From: an uncultured Prevotellaceae bacterium
Lineage (GTDB): Bacteria > Bacteroidota > Bacteroidia > Bacteroidales > Bacteroidaceae
Direction of reading: 5' to 3'
Assembly (NCBI GenBank): GCA_900314985.1
Contig: OMXL01000022.1
Coordinates: 1-37,684 of the forward strand
DNA: 37,684 bases
Both the position numbers and the translations under genes were made by a program. Under the pieces are notes generated by a model. It made no database searches, was not told the origin of the DNA, and worked only from the letters and a program-made list of their open reading frames with translations. This document shows, in pieces, positions 24,438-31,618 of the stretch (within the stretch, counting starts at the first letter, position 1; every line of letters begins with the position of its first letter).

Positions 24438-25418
24438 TTACAGTTGCTTCTCCTTCATGAGTTTGGGATTGAGGGCGTTGACCTCATAGGGCACTGCGGT
24501 TCCTTCCATCTGGTAGGTAAGGGTGGCGTGGTCGGGGGTGACGTCGAGTGAACAGGGGGCTCCGACGACCAGGGGAATGCAGCTGTTGCTGCCTATGGGG
24601 AAGCCACAGCAGATGGGGATGTCATAGTTGCGCAGATGTGCTATCAGCATCTGCTCCACGCTACCATACTGAAGGTCGTACCTGATGGAATTGAACGTTC
24701 CCAGGATAATGCCCTTCACCCTGCTGAAATCCTGTTGCAAGGTCAGCATGTAGAACAGACGGTCAATGTCGTGCAGCGATTCCTCCACCTCTTCAATAAA
24801 TAGGATGATGTCCTGGTCTTCTGGCAGCTGGTATTTCGTGCTGGCTACAGAAGAGTAGCTACAGAGGTTGCCGCCTACCAGGATGCCCTCCGCATGTCCT
24901 ATCTTGTTATATGGATTGTTGGGAATCTTATATTGTGGCAGTGTGCCGAACAGAATGCTACGTGTTAAGGATGTCGCTGGCTCCTGACGACCAGCTATCT
25001 GGAATGCCATCGGTCCGTGCATGCACATCACGCCGGCACTGACCACAGCATACAGCAGTACGCTGATGTCACCATGACCGATAATCCATTTGGGATGCTG
25101 CTGATAATACTCCAGAGGTATGCGGTTCAGCAAGTGAATGGTACCATAGCCACCACGTGAGCATAGTATGGCTTTTATCGAGTCATCTTCCAGTGCCCAG
25201 ATTAAGTCTTCGGCACGCTCATCGGCTGTTCCCGCGTAGGCGTTAACATTAAGGTTATTGGTGTGAGGTCCTAAAACCGGTTGGAGTCCCCAACTTAAGA
25301 TAGTTTCTGCGGCTTGAAGAATAGCCTCTTGTGGCACCCAATAGGCAGGAGAAACAAGGGCCACCTTGTCTCCTGCTTTCAAATAGGGTGGCTGACTGAT
25401 ATTTCGTTCTATATTCAT
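24438..25418 (-). CDS. S66 (LD-carboxypeptidase) family protein, probable pseudoenzyme
   Basis: A 326-residue protein with the S66 layout: GDKVALVSPAYWV at the N-terminus, CSRGGYGTIHLLNRI near 87-100, the nucleophile-elbow region KWIIGHGDIS near 110-119, LFIEEVEESLHDIDRLF near 206-222, GIILGTF, and CGFPIGSNSCIPLVVGA near 271-287. Active members cut the L,D-peptide bond of murein tetrapeptide with a Ser-His-Glu triad. Here the position of Ser in the G[YF]SD elbow is Gly116, and the His of PIGH is Ser277. Only the Glu region (209) is kept. The fold is intact and there is no frameshift, so it is either a non-catalytic binder or has a changed activity. No signal peptide. Single-gene unit with its own promoter and terminator. 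Confidence 0.8.
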   Translation of the reverse strand: MNIERNISQPPYLKAGDKVALVSPAYWVPQEAILQAAETILSWGLQPVLGPHTNNLNVNAYAGTADERAEDLIWALEDDSIKAILCSRGGYGTIHLLNRIPLEYYQQHPKWIIGHGDISVLLYAVVSAGVMCMHGPMAFQIAGRQEPATSLTRSILFGTLPQYKIPNNPYNKIGHAEGILVGGNLCSYSSVASTKYQLPEDQDIILFIEEVEESLHDIDRLFYMLTLQQDFSRVKGIILGTFNSIRYDLQYGSVEQMLIAHLRNYDIPICCGFPIGSNSCIPLVVGAPCSLDVTPDHATLTYQMEGTAVPYEVNALNPKLMKEKQL

Positions 25419-25436
25419 CGGATAAGAATTTGCTTA

Positions 25437-25468
25437 CAAAGATAGTTTTTTCTTTGCAATTTCACAAG
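25437..25468 (-). promoter_or_regulatory. Promoter of the S66-family gene
   Basis: On the minus strand CTTG (25465-25468), a 20 bp spacer and TATCTTTG (25437-25444), 18 bases before the start codon. Confidence 0.65.
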
Positions 25469-25535
25469 AGGAAATCCTGCCATTCCTGCAATTATTGATA
25501 ATTCTGAGACGTTTTTGTAAATTCTGCAACAACAA

Positions 25536-25572
25536 ACGACCTCACAGAAGGAGATTCCTTTTGTGAGGTCGT
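25536..25572. other. Strong hairpin without T tract
   Basis: ACGACCTCACAGAAGG (25536-25551) pairs with its complement at 25557-25572 with one G-T pair over the loop AGATT. No T run follows on either strand. It lies 120 bases after the AraC gene stop on the minus strand and just before the orphan motif on the plus strand, and may end either transcript. Confidence 0.5.
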
Positions 25573-25576
25573 TGTG

Positions 25577-25663
25577 ATAAAAATCAGCTGGTATACGCTG
25601 GACGACCGTCGACTCAATGACAAGCCCACGAAGAGCGGCGTGTATATAAATAAAGGTTACATG
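25577..25663 (+). pseudogene. Orphan C-terminal sorting-type motif, gene remnant
   Basis: The plus strand, read from 25577 in frame, gives IKISWYTLDDRRLNDKPTKS then GVYINKGYMF. This matches the C-terminal motif found on many exported Bacteroidales proteins (Y-x-L-x-G-R-R-L-x-x-x-P-x-x-G-I/V-Y-I-x-N-G). The frame is open only from 25508 (after a stop at 25505) to a stop at 25736, and no body of a protein precedes the motif. After the motif the sequence no longer fits the usual NGRKVVIK ending and runs antisense into the AraC gene. Read as the leftover 3' end of a lost gene. Confidence 0.45.
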
Positions 25664-25691
25664 TTTTACAGCTGTCTCGTGCGCATTATAC

Positions 25692-26795
25692 TTATACTGT
25701 CTGTTGCCTCATCCATTCACTGGCGGTTTGTCCCTTGAGCAACTTGAAGGCAGCGGCGAACGTGCTGTAGCTGCGGAAGCCTGACTTGAAGGCCAGTTGC
25801 TGGGCAGTGAAGGGTCGCAGTGAAGCTATGGCCTCACGATAGAGACGCTCGAAATGGTCGATGCGCAGGCCGTTGATATAGGCATTGTAGGTGATGTTCT
25901 GCATGGAGAAATACTGGCTGAGGTAGGTGCGGTTAGTACCCATCTTCTCGCAGAGCTGCACCAGCGTCAGGTCGTGTTGCAGGTAGAGCTGAGGCTCCTC
26001 GCAATACTTGACGAGCAGGAGGCCCATGTTCTGGGGAATGGTCTGCATGACATTAGACGCATTCGCTCCCTCTTGTGGCAACTCTTGTTCTTCTTCTTTC
26101 ACTTCCAGCTGTTGCAGGGTCTCGACGCGCCATATCAGGAAGGCAATGATGGCGATGGTGTTAAACTGTGCCAGATACTCTCTTGACATCACACCAGGGT
26201 TTGTGGAGTAGACCTCGTAGACGACAAAGAGAATGACCACGAAGAGCAGGCTCTGCCACACCTCTTTATGTTCCAGGTCGGCATAGTTCTCGCGCAGCCA
26301 ACGACCGTATTGAAACAATGCATAGACGTAGTAGGCGATAAAGCTGCCGATGACGGCGACCTGCCAGTAGTGCATGATGTCCATGCAGTCTGGATTGTGC
26401 GAGATGATGCCCTCGGCGGCAATCAGCAGGATGGGTACCTGAGCCAATGCCCAAGGCCAAAGCCTGCGCTGGCGGTCTTGCAACATGCGTAGCAGCATGG
26501 CCATAACCAGCGGCAAGAGAGCGACGTGGTCGAGCGTGACAGCCGTGATGTTACGTACCAGACAATCGTCTGTCAACCAATGCACACCAAGGGCATACCA
26601 CCAGATGTGACTCAGTCCTGCCACGATGAAGAAGGCAGCCGTCCAGCCGCGTAGGGGCGTGGAAGGCATGACGTCAGGAGCAATGGCATTGGCTCGCCTC
26701 AGTCCCAGATAGATACCTGACAACAGCGCCAACATGGCGACACCGCCATAGAGCATGACGAAGATGAGGTCGTGGAGGCTTTGCTGCGTATACAT
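25692..26795 (-). CDS. Membrane-anchored AraC family transcriptional regulator
   Basis: A 367-residue protein. About the first 225 residues contain six or seven hydrophobic segments (for example LIFVMLYGGVAMLALLSGIY, TAAFFIVAGLSHIWWYALGV, SLLFVVILFVVYEV, FNTIAIIAFLIW). An acidic linker (VKEEEQELPQEG) follows, then a C-terminal AraC DNA-binding domain at about 265-367 with LTLVQLCEKMGTNRTYLSQYF for the first helix-turn-helix and AFKSGFRSYSTFAAAFKLLKGQTASEW for the second. Inferred role: sensing a signal in the membrane and binding DNA as a dimer. It begins 30 bases after the GH8 gene in the same direction, so it may control that gene or be co-expressed with it. Confidence 0.87.
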   Translation of the reverse strand: MYTQQSLHDLIFVMLYGGVAMLALLSGIYLGLRRANAIAPDVMPSTPLRGWTAAFFIVAGLSHIWWYALGVHWLTDDCLVRNITAVTLDHVALLPLVMAMLLRMLQDRQRRLWPWALAQVPILLIAAEGIISHNPDCMDIMHYWQVAVIGSFIAYYVYALFQYGRWLRENYADLEHKEVWQSLLFVVILFVVYEVYSTNPGVMSREYLAQFNTIAIIAFLIWRVETLQQLEVKEEEQELPQEGANASNVMQTIPQNMGLLLVKYCEEPQLYLQHDLTLVQLCEKMGTNRTYLSQYFSMQNITYNAYINGLRIDHFERLYREAIASLRPFTAQQLAFKSGFRSYSTFAAAFKLLKGQTASEWMRQQTV

Positions 26796-26825
26796 CTGTT
26801 TTTTGTTGGGATTTGTTAGGGTTGA

Positions 26826-28187
26826 TTATTGAGGAGTAATGACGCGGTAATGGCCACTCAGGTGCATGAAGGCGAAGAGGCGCAGCAGACCATCGTAGTA
26901 GGCATCGAAATAGCCGTCTTCGAAGGGCTCGTGCTTGGCATTCCACAGGGCATCGACAAACTCCTTTTTCTTGGCATGCTGACACATCACGGAGGCTGCA
27001 GCCGTAGTGGCTACAAGACCAATGCTGTGGCGCAACTTGCGGAATCCACCAGCAGGCAATATCTCGTTGTCCTCGGGGAGGGTACCGTCAGGACGATACT
27101 GGTCGACGAAGGTGTTGATGCCCTGGCTATAGAAGAAGTTCTGTATCTTCTCACCATACTTGCGCTGCCACTCACCATCGGCACAGCTCCACTCGTAATC
27201 CATAGCGATATTCATAGGTACGCGCCAAGAGTCGTAGCGGAAATTGTTGTTGCCATTACGACGAGGAGCCTGACCCTGTGGGCGCTGTGGCATACCCGGG
27301 AAGCGGGGCATCTGCATCTCAGAACCGTCATACTGGCACTGGTCACCATTCAGGCCCGTCTTCTCGTTGATGCATTTGTGCAGGAACTCGCGACTCTTCT
27401 TGGCACACTCGTACCACAGGTCGCTGCGTCCGTCGTCAGCCCACTTGGCCCATACCTCGTAGAAAGCGGGAATGTGGTAGCTGGGATCTGTGAAGCTCTG
27501 TCCCCAGCCGTCGGGGGTAAAGGTGATGAGCTTGGTCTCAGGGTCGATGAGGTACATTTTAGCTTTTTGCTGCTGGCTGTTAGCAGATGGCTGTTGGCCA
27601 AAACCACCAAAGCCACGACGGGGCTCAGGAGTGTATTCCTTGGGTTGTATGCAGTTGAGAATGTGCTGCGCCTCGGCCTTGTAGTTGATGCCCGTGTTGT
27701 CGCCCCAACGGTTGGAGGCGAAGATGAGGGCGGTGATGAAGTAGAGCTCGCCATCGCTGGCAGCACCATCGCTGTTGTGTGTGCCGTCCGTCTTACAACT
27801 CCAGGCAAAATAGCCCTCGCGTATGCCACTCTGGTGCTGCATGTATTTCTTGCTCCAGCGCCACAGACGGTCGAAGATGTCTTTCTCGCCAAACTGTACG
27901 GCCACCATCAGACCATACGACATGCCCTCGGTACGGGCGTCGTGGTTCTTGATGTCGCTGACGTAACCCATGGAGTCGCCGACCTCGAAATATACCTTGT
28001 TGGGTCCGCGGAAGACGTCGTTGAAGACTTCCTGCAGCTTAGCCTCTACTGCGGCAGGCTGGTAGCCCATTTCCACGAATACGTTACGATACTGGCCTGT
28101 GACGAAAGCGCCCTGGCTCTCTTGTGCTGATGCCACGCCCGACATCAGTAGGGCGGTTGATAATAGTAGTCCTTTCAGAGTTTTCAT
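26826..28187 (-). CDS. Glycoside hydrolase family 8 (Rex-like exo-oligoxylanase or xylanase)
   Basis: A 453-residue exported protein with signal peptide 1-21 (GVASAQ). It matches GH8, nearest to the reducing-end xylose-releasing exo-oligoxylanase group. RTEGMSYGLMVAVQ holds the general acid (Glu88, like Glu70 of Bacillus Rex), and NFRYDSWRVPMNIAMDYEW holds the likely base Asp319. DGAASDGELYFITALIFAS and FSYQ-like aromatic blocks also fit. Two low-complexity insertions stand out: Gly/Gln-rich residues about 189-207, partly coded by a 7-base repeat array, and Pro/Arg/Gln/Asn-rich residues about 293-315 just before the base. Likely acts on xylo-oligosaccharides in the periplasm; exact specificity is unknown. 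Confidence 0.85.
   Translation of the reverse strand: MKTLKGLLLSTALLMSGVASAQESQGAFVTGQYRNVFVEMGYQPAAVEAKLQEVFNDVFRGPNKVYFEVGDSMGYVSDIKNHDARTEGMSYGLMVAVQFGEKDIFDRLWRWSKKYMQHQSGIREGYFAWSCKTDGTHNSDGAASDGELYFITALIFASNRWGDNTGINYKAEAQHILNCIQPKEYTPEPRRGFGGFGQQPSANSQQQKAKMYLIDPETKLITFTPDGWGQSFTDPSYHIPAFYEVWAKWADDGRSDLWYECAKKSREFLHKCINEKTGLNGDQCQYDGSEMQMPRFPGMPQRPQGQAPRRNGNNNFRYDSWRVPMNIAMDYEWSCADGEWQRKYGEKIQNFFYSQGINTFVDQYRPDGTLPEDNEILPAGGFRKLRHSIGLVATTAAASVMCQHAKKKEFVDALWNAKHEPFEDGYFDAYYDGLLRLFAFMHLSGHYRVITPQ
27561..27595. repeat. Heptamer array inside the GH8 gene (GGCTGTT, 5 copies)
   Basis: Units start at 27561, 27568, 27575, 27582 and 27589: agctttt, tgctgct, ggctgtt, agcagat, ggctgtt. On the coding strand they give NSQQQKAK and neighbours, a Gln/Ser/Asn-rich insertion. 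Confidence 0.7.
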
Positions 28188-28223
28188 TCTTTGTTAATGC
28201 GTTAGTTTAGTTAAATCCGTTTG

Positions 28224-28231
28224 CAAAGATA
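28224..28231 (-). promoter_or_regulatory. -7 box of the GH8-araC unit
   Basis: TATCTTTG on the minus strand, 36 bases before the GH8 start. No TTTG is seen at the expected -33 distance, which would fit a promoter that needs an activator. Confidence 0.5.
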
Positions 28232-28289
28232 ATGATTATCACTGAAATCCATGTACTAATGTCTAAAATTTTAGCATTGTTTATCAAGT

Positions 28290-28323
28290 AAAAAGGTCGC
28301 TCCAGTGTGAAGCGACCTTTTTT
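28290..28323 (-). terminator. Terminator after cydB (works in both directions)
   Basis: AAAAAGGTCGCT (28290-28301) pairs with AGCGACCTTTTT (28311-28322) over a 9-base loop. The A/T ends give a T tract on both strands. It lies 8 bases after the cydB stop. Confidence 0.85.
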
Positions 28324-28330
28324 ACGGGTT

Positions 28331-29515
28331 TTAATAGGCGTGGTCGTCGGATATCTCTTCCTTGGTCAGCTTCTTCTTGTCGATGGCATACCATGCATAG
28401 GCGATGTAGGCCAGCACGAAGGGGATGAGCAGGCTGACGATGGCCATGGTGCGCAGCGTGAACTCACTGCTGCACGAGTTGGCTATGGTCAGCGACGACT
28501 GTAGGTCGGCGGTAGAGGGATAGTAGGCCGTATGGTTCCATGCTGACATGAGCAGCAGGGGCAGCACGACGAGGACGACGCCAATGCCTGCGGGCCAGAT
28601 GCCACTGAAAGGGAAGAGGGAAGAGTGATGAGTGAAGAATTGGCTGCCGCGCAGGATTTCGGTAGCAATACCCCAGAGTACCAGCACAACACCCACGAGC
28701 AACACGATGGTGAGATACCACATGTCGATGAAGTTGTGGAGATACTTGTAGGGCTCCATGAAGATAATGCCCTCGTCGTTGTAGGCATAGCCGTCCTTCA
28801 GCAGCAGGTGGACGAGGTAAGCCACGAAGAGTACGAGGAAGGGCACAGCAGCACCAATCAGTCGCACGCTGGCTCGTGAACGGATGTCTTCGTCATCCAC
28901 ATTATTTATAATATATAAGGTGCCCAGCACGCGTGCCAGGAACATCACTGCCAGTCCGAAGACCAATACCCAGGGGTTGAGTAGGGCGTCGAGGCCGTGC
29001 GAGGCGTTGGCCCAACGAGAGATAGCCTCCCCCGACCCCTCCAAAAGGAGGGGAGAAAGCATAGAACTCTTAGAGACAATGAAGTTGCTGCCCTCGAAGA
29101 AGGTAGCGACAGCACCGCCTAAGAGCAGGGGACCTACCAGTCCGTTGATGATGAGGAACCACTGGAAGGTCTTAGGGCCAAGGAAGTTGCCCAACTTGTT
29201 CTGAAACTCGTAGCTGACAGCTTGCAGAACAAAGGTGAACAGGATGGCCATCCACAGCCAGTAGGCTCCGCCAAAGCTGGTGGAGTAGAAGAGGGGGAAG
29301 GAGGCAAAGAAGGCGCCTCCGAAGGTGACCAGTGTGGTGAAGGTCAGCTCCCACTTACGTCCTGTGGAGTTGATGATGAGTCGACGACCTTCCTCGGTAT
29401 ATCCTAATGAGCGTACCATGGAGTTGGCACCTTGTACGAACAGCAGGAATACCAGCAGTGCTCCTAACAGTGACACCAGGAAGCACCAGTAGTGTTGTAA
29501 GAAATCGTATGTCAT
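28331..29515 (-). CDS. cydB: Cytochrome bd ubiquinol oxidase subunit II
   Basis: A 394-residue membrane protein of usual CydB length, with about nine hydrophobic segments, starting with HYWCFLVSLLGALLVFLLFVQGANSM. It pairs with CydA in the bd-type quinol oxidase that reduces oxygen at low concentration without pumping protons, which fits an anaerobe that tolerates traces of oxygen. RRLIINSTGRKWELTFTTLV and WLMAILF-type blocks are family-like. Two repeat elements are read in frame: a palindromic element coding SPLLLEGSGEA and a 7-base array coding FFTHHSSLFPF. Both are in loops between membrane segments. It lies 75 bases after cydA and ends at a strong terminator. Confidence 0.92.
   Translation of the reverse strand: MTYDFLQHYWCFLVSLLGALLVFLLFVQGANSMVRSLGYTEEGRRLIINSTGRKWELTFTTLVTFGGAFFASFPLFYSTSFGGAYWLWMAILFTFVLQAVSYEFQNKLGNFLGPKTFQWFLIINGLVGPLLLGGAVATFFEGSNFIVSKSSMLSPLLLEGSGEAISRWANASHGLDALLNPWVLVFGLAVMFLARVLGTLYIINNVDDEDIRSRASVRLIGAAVPFLVLFVAYLVHLLLKDGYAYNDEGIIFMEPYKYLHNFIDMWYLTIVLLVGVVLVLWGIATEILRGSQFFTHHSSLFPFSGIWPAGIGVVLVVLPLLLMSAWNHTAYYPSTADLQSSLTIANSCSSEFTLRTMAIVSLLIPFVLAYIAYAWYAIDKKKLTKEEISDDHAY
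28607..28641. repeat. Heptamer array inside cydB (AAGAGTG, 5 copies)
   Basis: Units start at 28607, 28614, 28621, 28628 and 28635: gaaaggg, aagaggg, aagagtg, atgagtg, aagaatt. On the coding strand they give FFTHHSSLFPF. Confidence 0.75.
29026..29055. repeat. REP-like palindromic element inside cydB
   Basis: CCCCTCC (29036-29042), AAAA, GGAGGGG (29047-29053), preceded by CCTCCCCCGA. Elements of this form recur between genes in many Bacteroidetes genomes. Here it is read in frame as part of CydB. Confidence 0.75.
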
Positions 29516-29526
29516 AGCTTTATTTT

Positions 29527-29591
29527 ACAATTTGACGATTTTACAATTTGACGATTTATTCGCAAACCAATTGTCCAATAGTGAAATGGCT
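29527..29591. repeat. Repeats in the cydA-cydB spacer
   Basis: An 8-base unit pair (acaatttg, acgatttt, acaatttg, acgattta) fills 29527-29558. CAATTGTCCAAT then occurs twice, near 29568 and 29591. The second copy codes the last residues (TLDN) and stop of cydA. Confidence 0.75.
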
Positions 29592-31258
29592 CAATTGTCC
29601 AATGTGTTCGGTCCTTTCTTGATTTGCTTGAGCAGGATGTTGATCTCTACGCAGAGCATCAGGGTGAAGAGGAACAGGAAGAGGAAGAAGGTCAATGCGA
29701 CAGAGCAGCTCTCGATGTCGCTGACACCCACCCATGTGGGCAGCATGTCCTGAATGGTCCATGGCTGACGACCCAATTCAGCAACCATCCAACCACTCTC
29801 GGAGGCGATATAGGCCAGTGGTACCAAGAGAATGGCCAGCCAATAGTGCCAAGCGGGCAGTCCCGCAATGTCGTGACAGTCGGCCTTGGTCTCTGGCAAC
29901 AGTCCGATGGTTGCCAGCAGGCGACGGGTGATGACTGAGAGGTATGGTATCTTAAAGGATAGAATAACCATCAGCAAGAAGTATAGGATGAAGACGCACC
30001 CCAGTCCCACCATGATGCGGAAAGCCCAGAAGTTGAGCCAGATGGGTGGCACGACATCGTTCTTGTCCTTCACATAGCCATAGCCGAAGTAGGGCATGTT
30101 GGAATTGAGAATGGAGAGTTGAGAATTGAGCATGGAAACGGCTTCCGCCTTCTTTTCTGCGGTAGCAAATTTTTCACTATTCACTCTTACCTCTTCCTTC
30201 AGTTTGCGGTAAGCTGCCAAGGCGGCAATGGCCTGCTTGCCACGCTCTATCTTCTCGTCAACAGAGGGCTCCTTGGTACCATCTGGCATGGTGTAGCCGT
30301 TGAGGATGTCGTCAATGCCAGGCACGAAACCGTGGAAGTCGTTGGTGGCCATAAACGACAGCATATAGGGCATCTCAACGCCAGGAACGAGGGTCAGCCC
30401 CTGATCGTAGCCACCATCATACAGTGCTTCCATGGCAGCGAGTTTCATGGGCTGTACCTGAGCCACGCTCTGTGCCGACTTGTGACCCGTCATGCCTGCA
30501 CCTAATGAGGCGATGAGTCCTACGACGGCCGCAATCTTGATGCTCTCTTTGGCCAGACGTATCTCGCGCTTCTTCATCAAGTACCAGCAGGAGACGGCCA
30601 CGACGAAGATGGCACCGATAATCCATGAGGAGATAACAGTGTGACAGAATTTGTCGACGGCGAAGGGTGATAAGGCTACATCCAAGAAGCTGACCATCTC
30701 GTTGCGCATGGTGTCAGGATTGAAGGCACAGCCTACAGGATACTGCATCCATGCGTTAGCTACCAGAATCCACCAGGCAGAGATGGTAGCACCAATACCT
30801 GTCAGCCATGTAGCAGCCAGATGGAAGCCTGGCGATACCTTCTTCCAACCGAAAAACATCACGGCGACAAAGGTGGACTCCATAAAGAAGGCGACGATAC
30901 CTTCGATGGCCAGTGGTGCACCAAAGATGTCGCCCACAAACCACGAGTAGTTGGACCAGTTGGTACCAAACTCAAATTCCAGGATGATACCTGTGGCTAC
31001 ACCCATGGCAAAGTTGACGCCAAAGAGGCGTTGCCAAAACTGTGCGGCATCGCGCCAGAAAGTGTCGACAGGCTTGTCGACAACTGCTCCTTCGGAGCGC
31101 TTGAGGGTACGGTACCAACACGTCTCGACGATACCCATCACTACGGCGAGTCCCAGCGTCAGGGGTACAAAGAGCCAGTGATAGATGGCTGTCAGCGCAA
31201 ATTGTGCTCTTGCCCAGTCGATGGAACTGTTGTCAATTGTTAGAAGTAAGTCATTCAT
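29591..31258 (-). CDS. cydA: Cytochrome bd ubiquinol oxidase subunit I
   Basis: A 555-residue membrane protein. ARAQFALTAIYHWLFVPLTL holds the heme b595 His ligand (His27, like His19 in E. coli). KFCHTVISSWIIG fits the second His ligand, QVQPMKLAAMEALYDGG opens the quinol-binding Q loop, YFGYGYV and WLNFWAFRIMVGLG follow it, and ELGRQPW lies near the C-terminus. It carries the hemes and the quinol site. Two 7-base repeat arrays are read in frame in the Q loop (KEEVRVNSEKF and MLNSQLSILNS). The last codons and stop come from a repeat shared with the spacer. Second gene of the DUF4492-cydA-cydB operon. Confidence 0.94.
   Translation of the reverse strand: MNDLLLTIDNSSIDWARAQFALTAIYHWLFVPLTLGLAVVMGIVETCWYRTLKRSEGAVVDKPVDTFWRDAAQFWQRLFGVNFAMGVATGIILEFEFGTNWSNYSWFVGDIFGAPLAIEGIVAFFMESTFVAVMFFGWKKVSPGFHLAATWLTGIGATISAWWILVANAWMQYPVGCAFNPDTMRNEMVSFLDVALSPFAVDKFCHTVISSWIIGAIFVVAVSCWYLMKKREIRLAKESIKIAAVVGLIASLGAGMTGHKSAQSVAQVQPMKLAAMEALYDGGYDQGLTLVPGVEMPYMLSFMATNDFHGFVPGIDDILNGYTMPDGTKEPSVDEKIERGKQAIAALAAYRKLKEEVRVNSEKFATAEKKAEAVSMLNSQLSILNSNMPYFGYGYVKDKNDVVPPIWLNFWAFRIMVGLGCVFILYFLLMVILSFKIPYLSVITRRLLATIGLLPETKADCHDIAGLPAWHYWLAILLVPLAYIASESGWMVAELGRQPWTIQDMLPTWVGVSDIESCSVALTFFLFLFLFTLMLCVEINILLKQIKKGPNTLDN
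30101..30135. repeat. Heptamer array inside cydA (AGAATTG, 5 copies)
   Basis: Units start at 30101, 30108, 30115, 30122 and 30129: ggaattg, agaatgg, agagttg, agaattg, agcatgg. On the coding strand the unit CAATTCT is free of stops in all frames and gives MLNSQLSILNS. Confidence 0.85.
30173..30200. repeat. Second heptamer array inside cydA (TTCACTC, 4 copies)
   Basis: Units start at 30173, 30180, 30187 and 30194: ttcacta, ttcactc, ttacctc, ttccttc. On the coding strand they give KEEVRVNSE. It lies 37 bases from the first cydA array. Confidence 0.7.
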
Positions 31259-31273
31259 AGCTATTGGTTTTAT

Positions 31274-31350
31274 TGTTCAATGTTCAATGTTCAATGTTCA
31301 ATGTTCAACGTTCAATGTTCAATGTTCAATGTTCAACGTTCAATGTTCAA
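31274..31350. repeat. Longest heptamer array (TGTTCAA, 11 copies)
   Basis: Eleven perfect or one-base-variant units (TGTTCAA or CGTTCAA) from 31274. The left part lies in the spacer before cydA, while the right part codes the last residues (LNIER) and stop codon of the DUF4492 gene. Because 7 is not a multiple of 3 and the minus-strand unit TTGAACA holds TGA, every reading frame meets a stop within 21 bases. Confidence 0.95.
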
Positions 31351-31560
31351 CGTCTTAGTTGCCACAAACTCAGCCTCCTTGCCCTCGTCAGCATGGGTGC
31401 TGATATAGTTGGGAAAGAAAAATACTTTCAGGATGGCAAAAATGATGAACAGCTTAATCAGGATGATTGCCCACAGCGTTCGTCCCAACGTCATCTGTCG
31501 GAAACCGTCTCTGTAGAGGTCGTAAACCCGATATAACCATCCATGTCGAGTCATAGGCAT
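31333..31560 (-). CDS. DUF4492 protein, cytochrome bd-associated small membrane protein
   Basis: A 75-residue protein with one membrane segment (LWAIILIKLFIIFAILKVFFF) after an amphipathic, basic N-terminus (HGWLYRVYDLYRDGFRQMTLGR). This pattern is the DUF4492 family, usually found directly upstream of cydA in Bacteroidetes. A role as an accessory or small subunit of the bd oxidase, like CydX, is an inference from place and size. The frame is open back to 31617, but that start lies in the promoter. The Met at 31560 was chosen, and the one at 31554 is equally possible. The C-terminal LNIER and stop are coded by the 11-copy heptamer array. First gene of the cyd operon. Confidence 0.82.
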   Translation of the reverse strand: MPMTRHGWLYRVYDLYRDGFRQMTLGRTLWAIILIKLFIIFAILKVFFFPNYISTHADEGKEAEFVATKTLNIER

Positions 31561-31586
31561 ACGCTTGTTTTGCGTTAATAATGTTG

Positions 31587-31618
31587 CAAATTTAGTAAAT
31601 ATTTTCAAAACTACCAAG
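31587..31618 (-). promoter_or_regulatory. Promoter of the cyd operon
   Basis: On the minus strand CTTG (31615-31618), a 20 bp spacer and TAAATTTG (31587-31594). Its -33 box lies in the left arm of an inverted repeat shared with the divergent promoter. Confidence 0.65.

Noticed and set aside
24240-25700. A horizontally acquired island around the S66, remnant and GH8 genes
   Set aside because: No integrase, transposase, direct-repeat ends or tRNA target here, and codon use looks like the neighbours.
26829-28130. A 433-codon open frame on the plus strand across the GH8 gene
   Set aside because: It lies wholly antisense to a gene with a signal peptide and clear GH8 motifs. Its product is a low-information Val/Ala/Glu-rich sequence with no family features, as expected from the complementary strand of codon-biased DNA.
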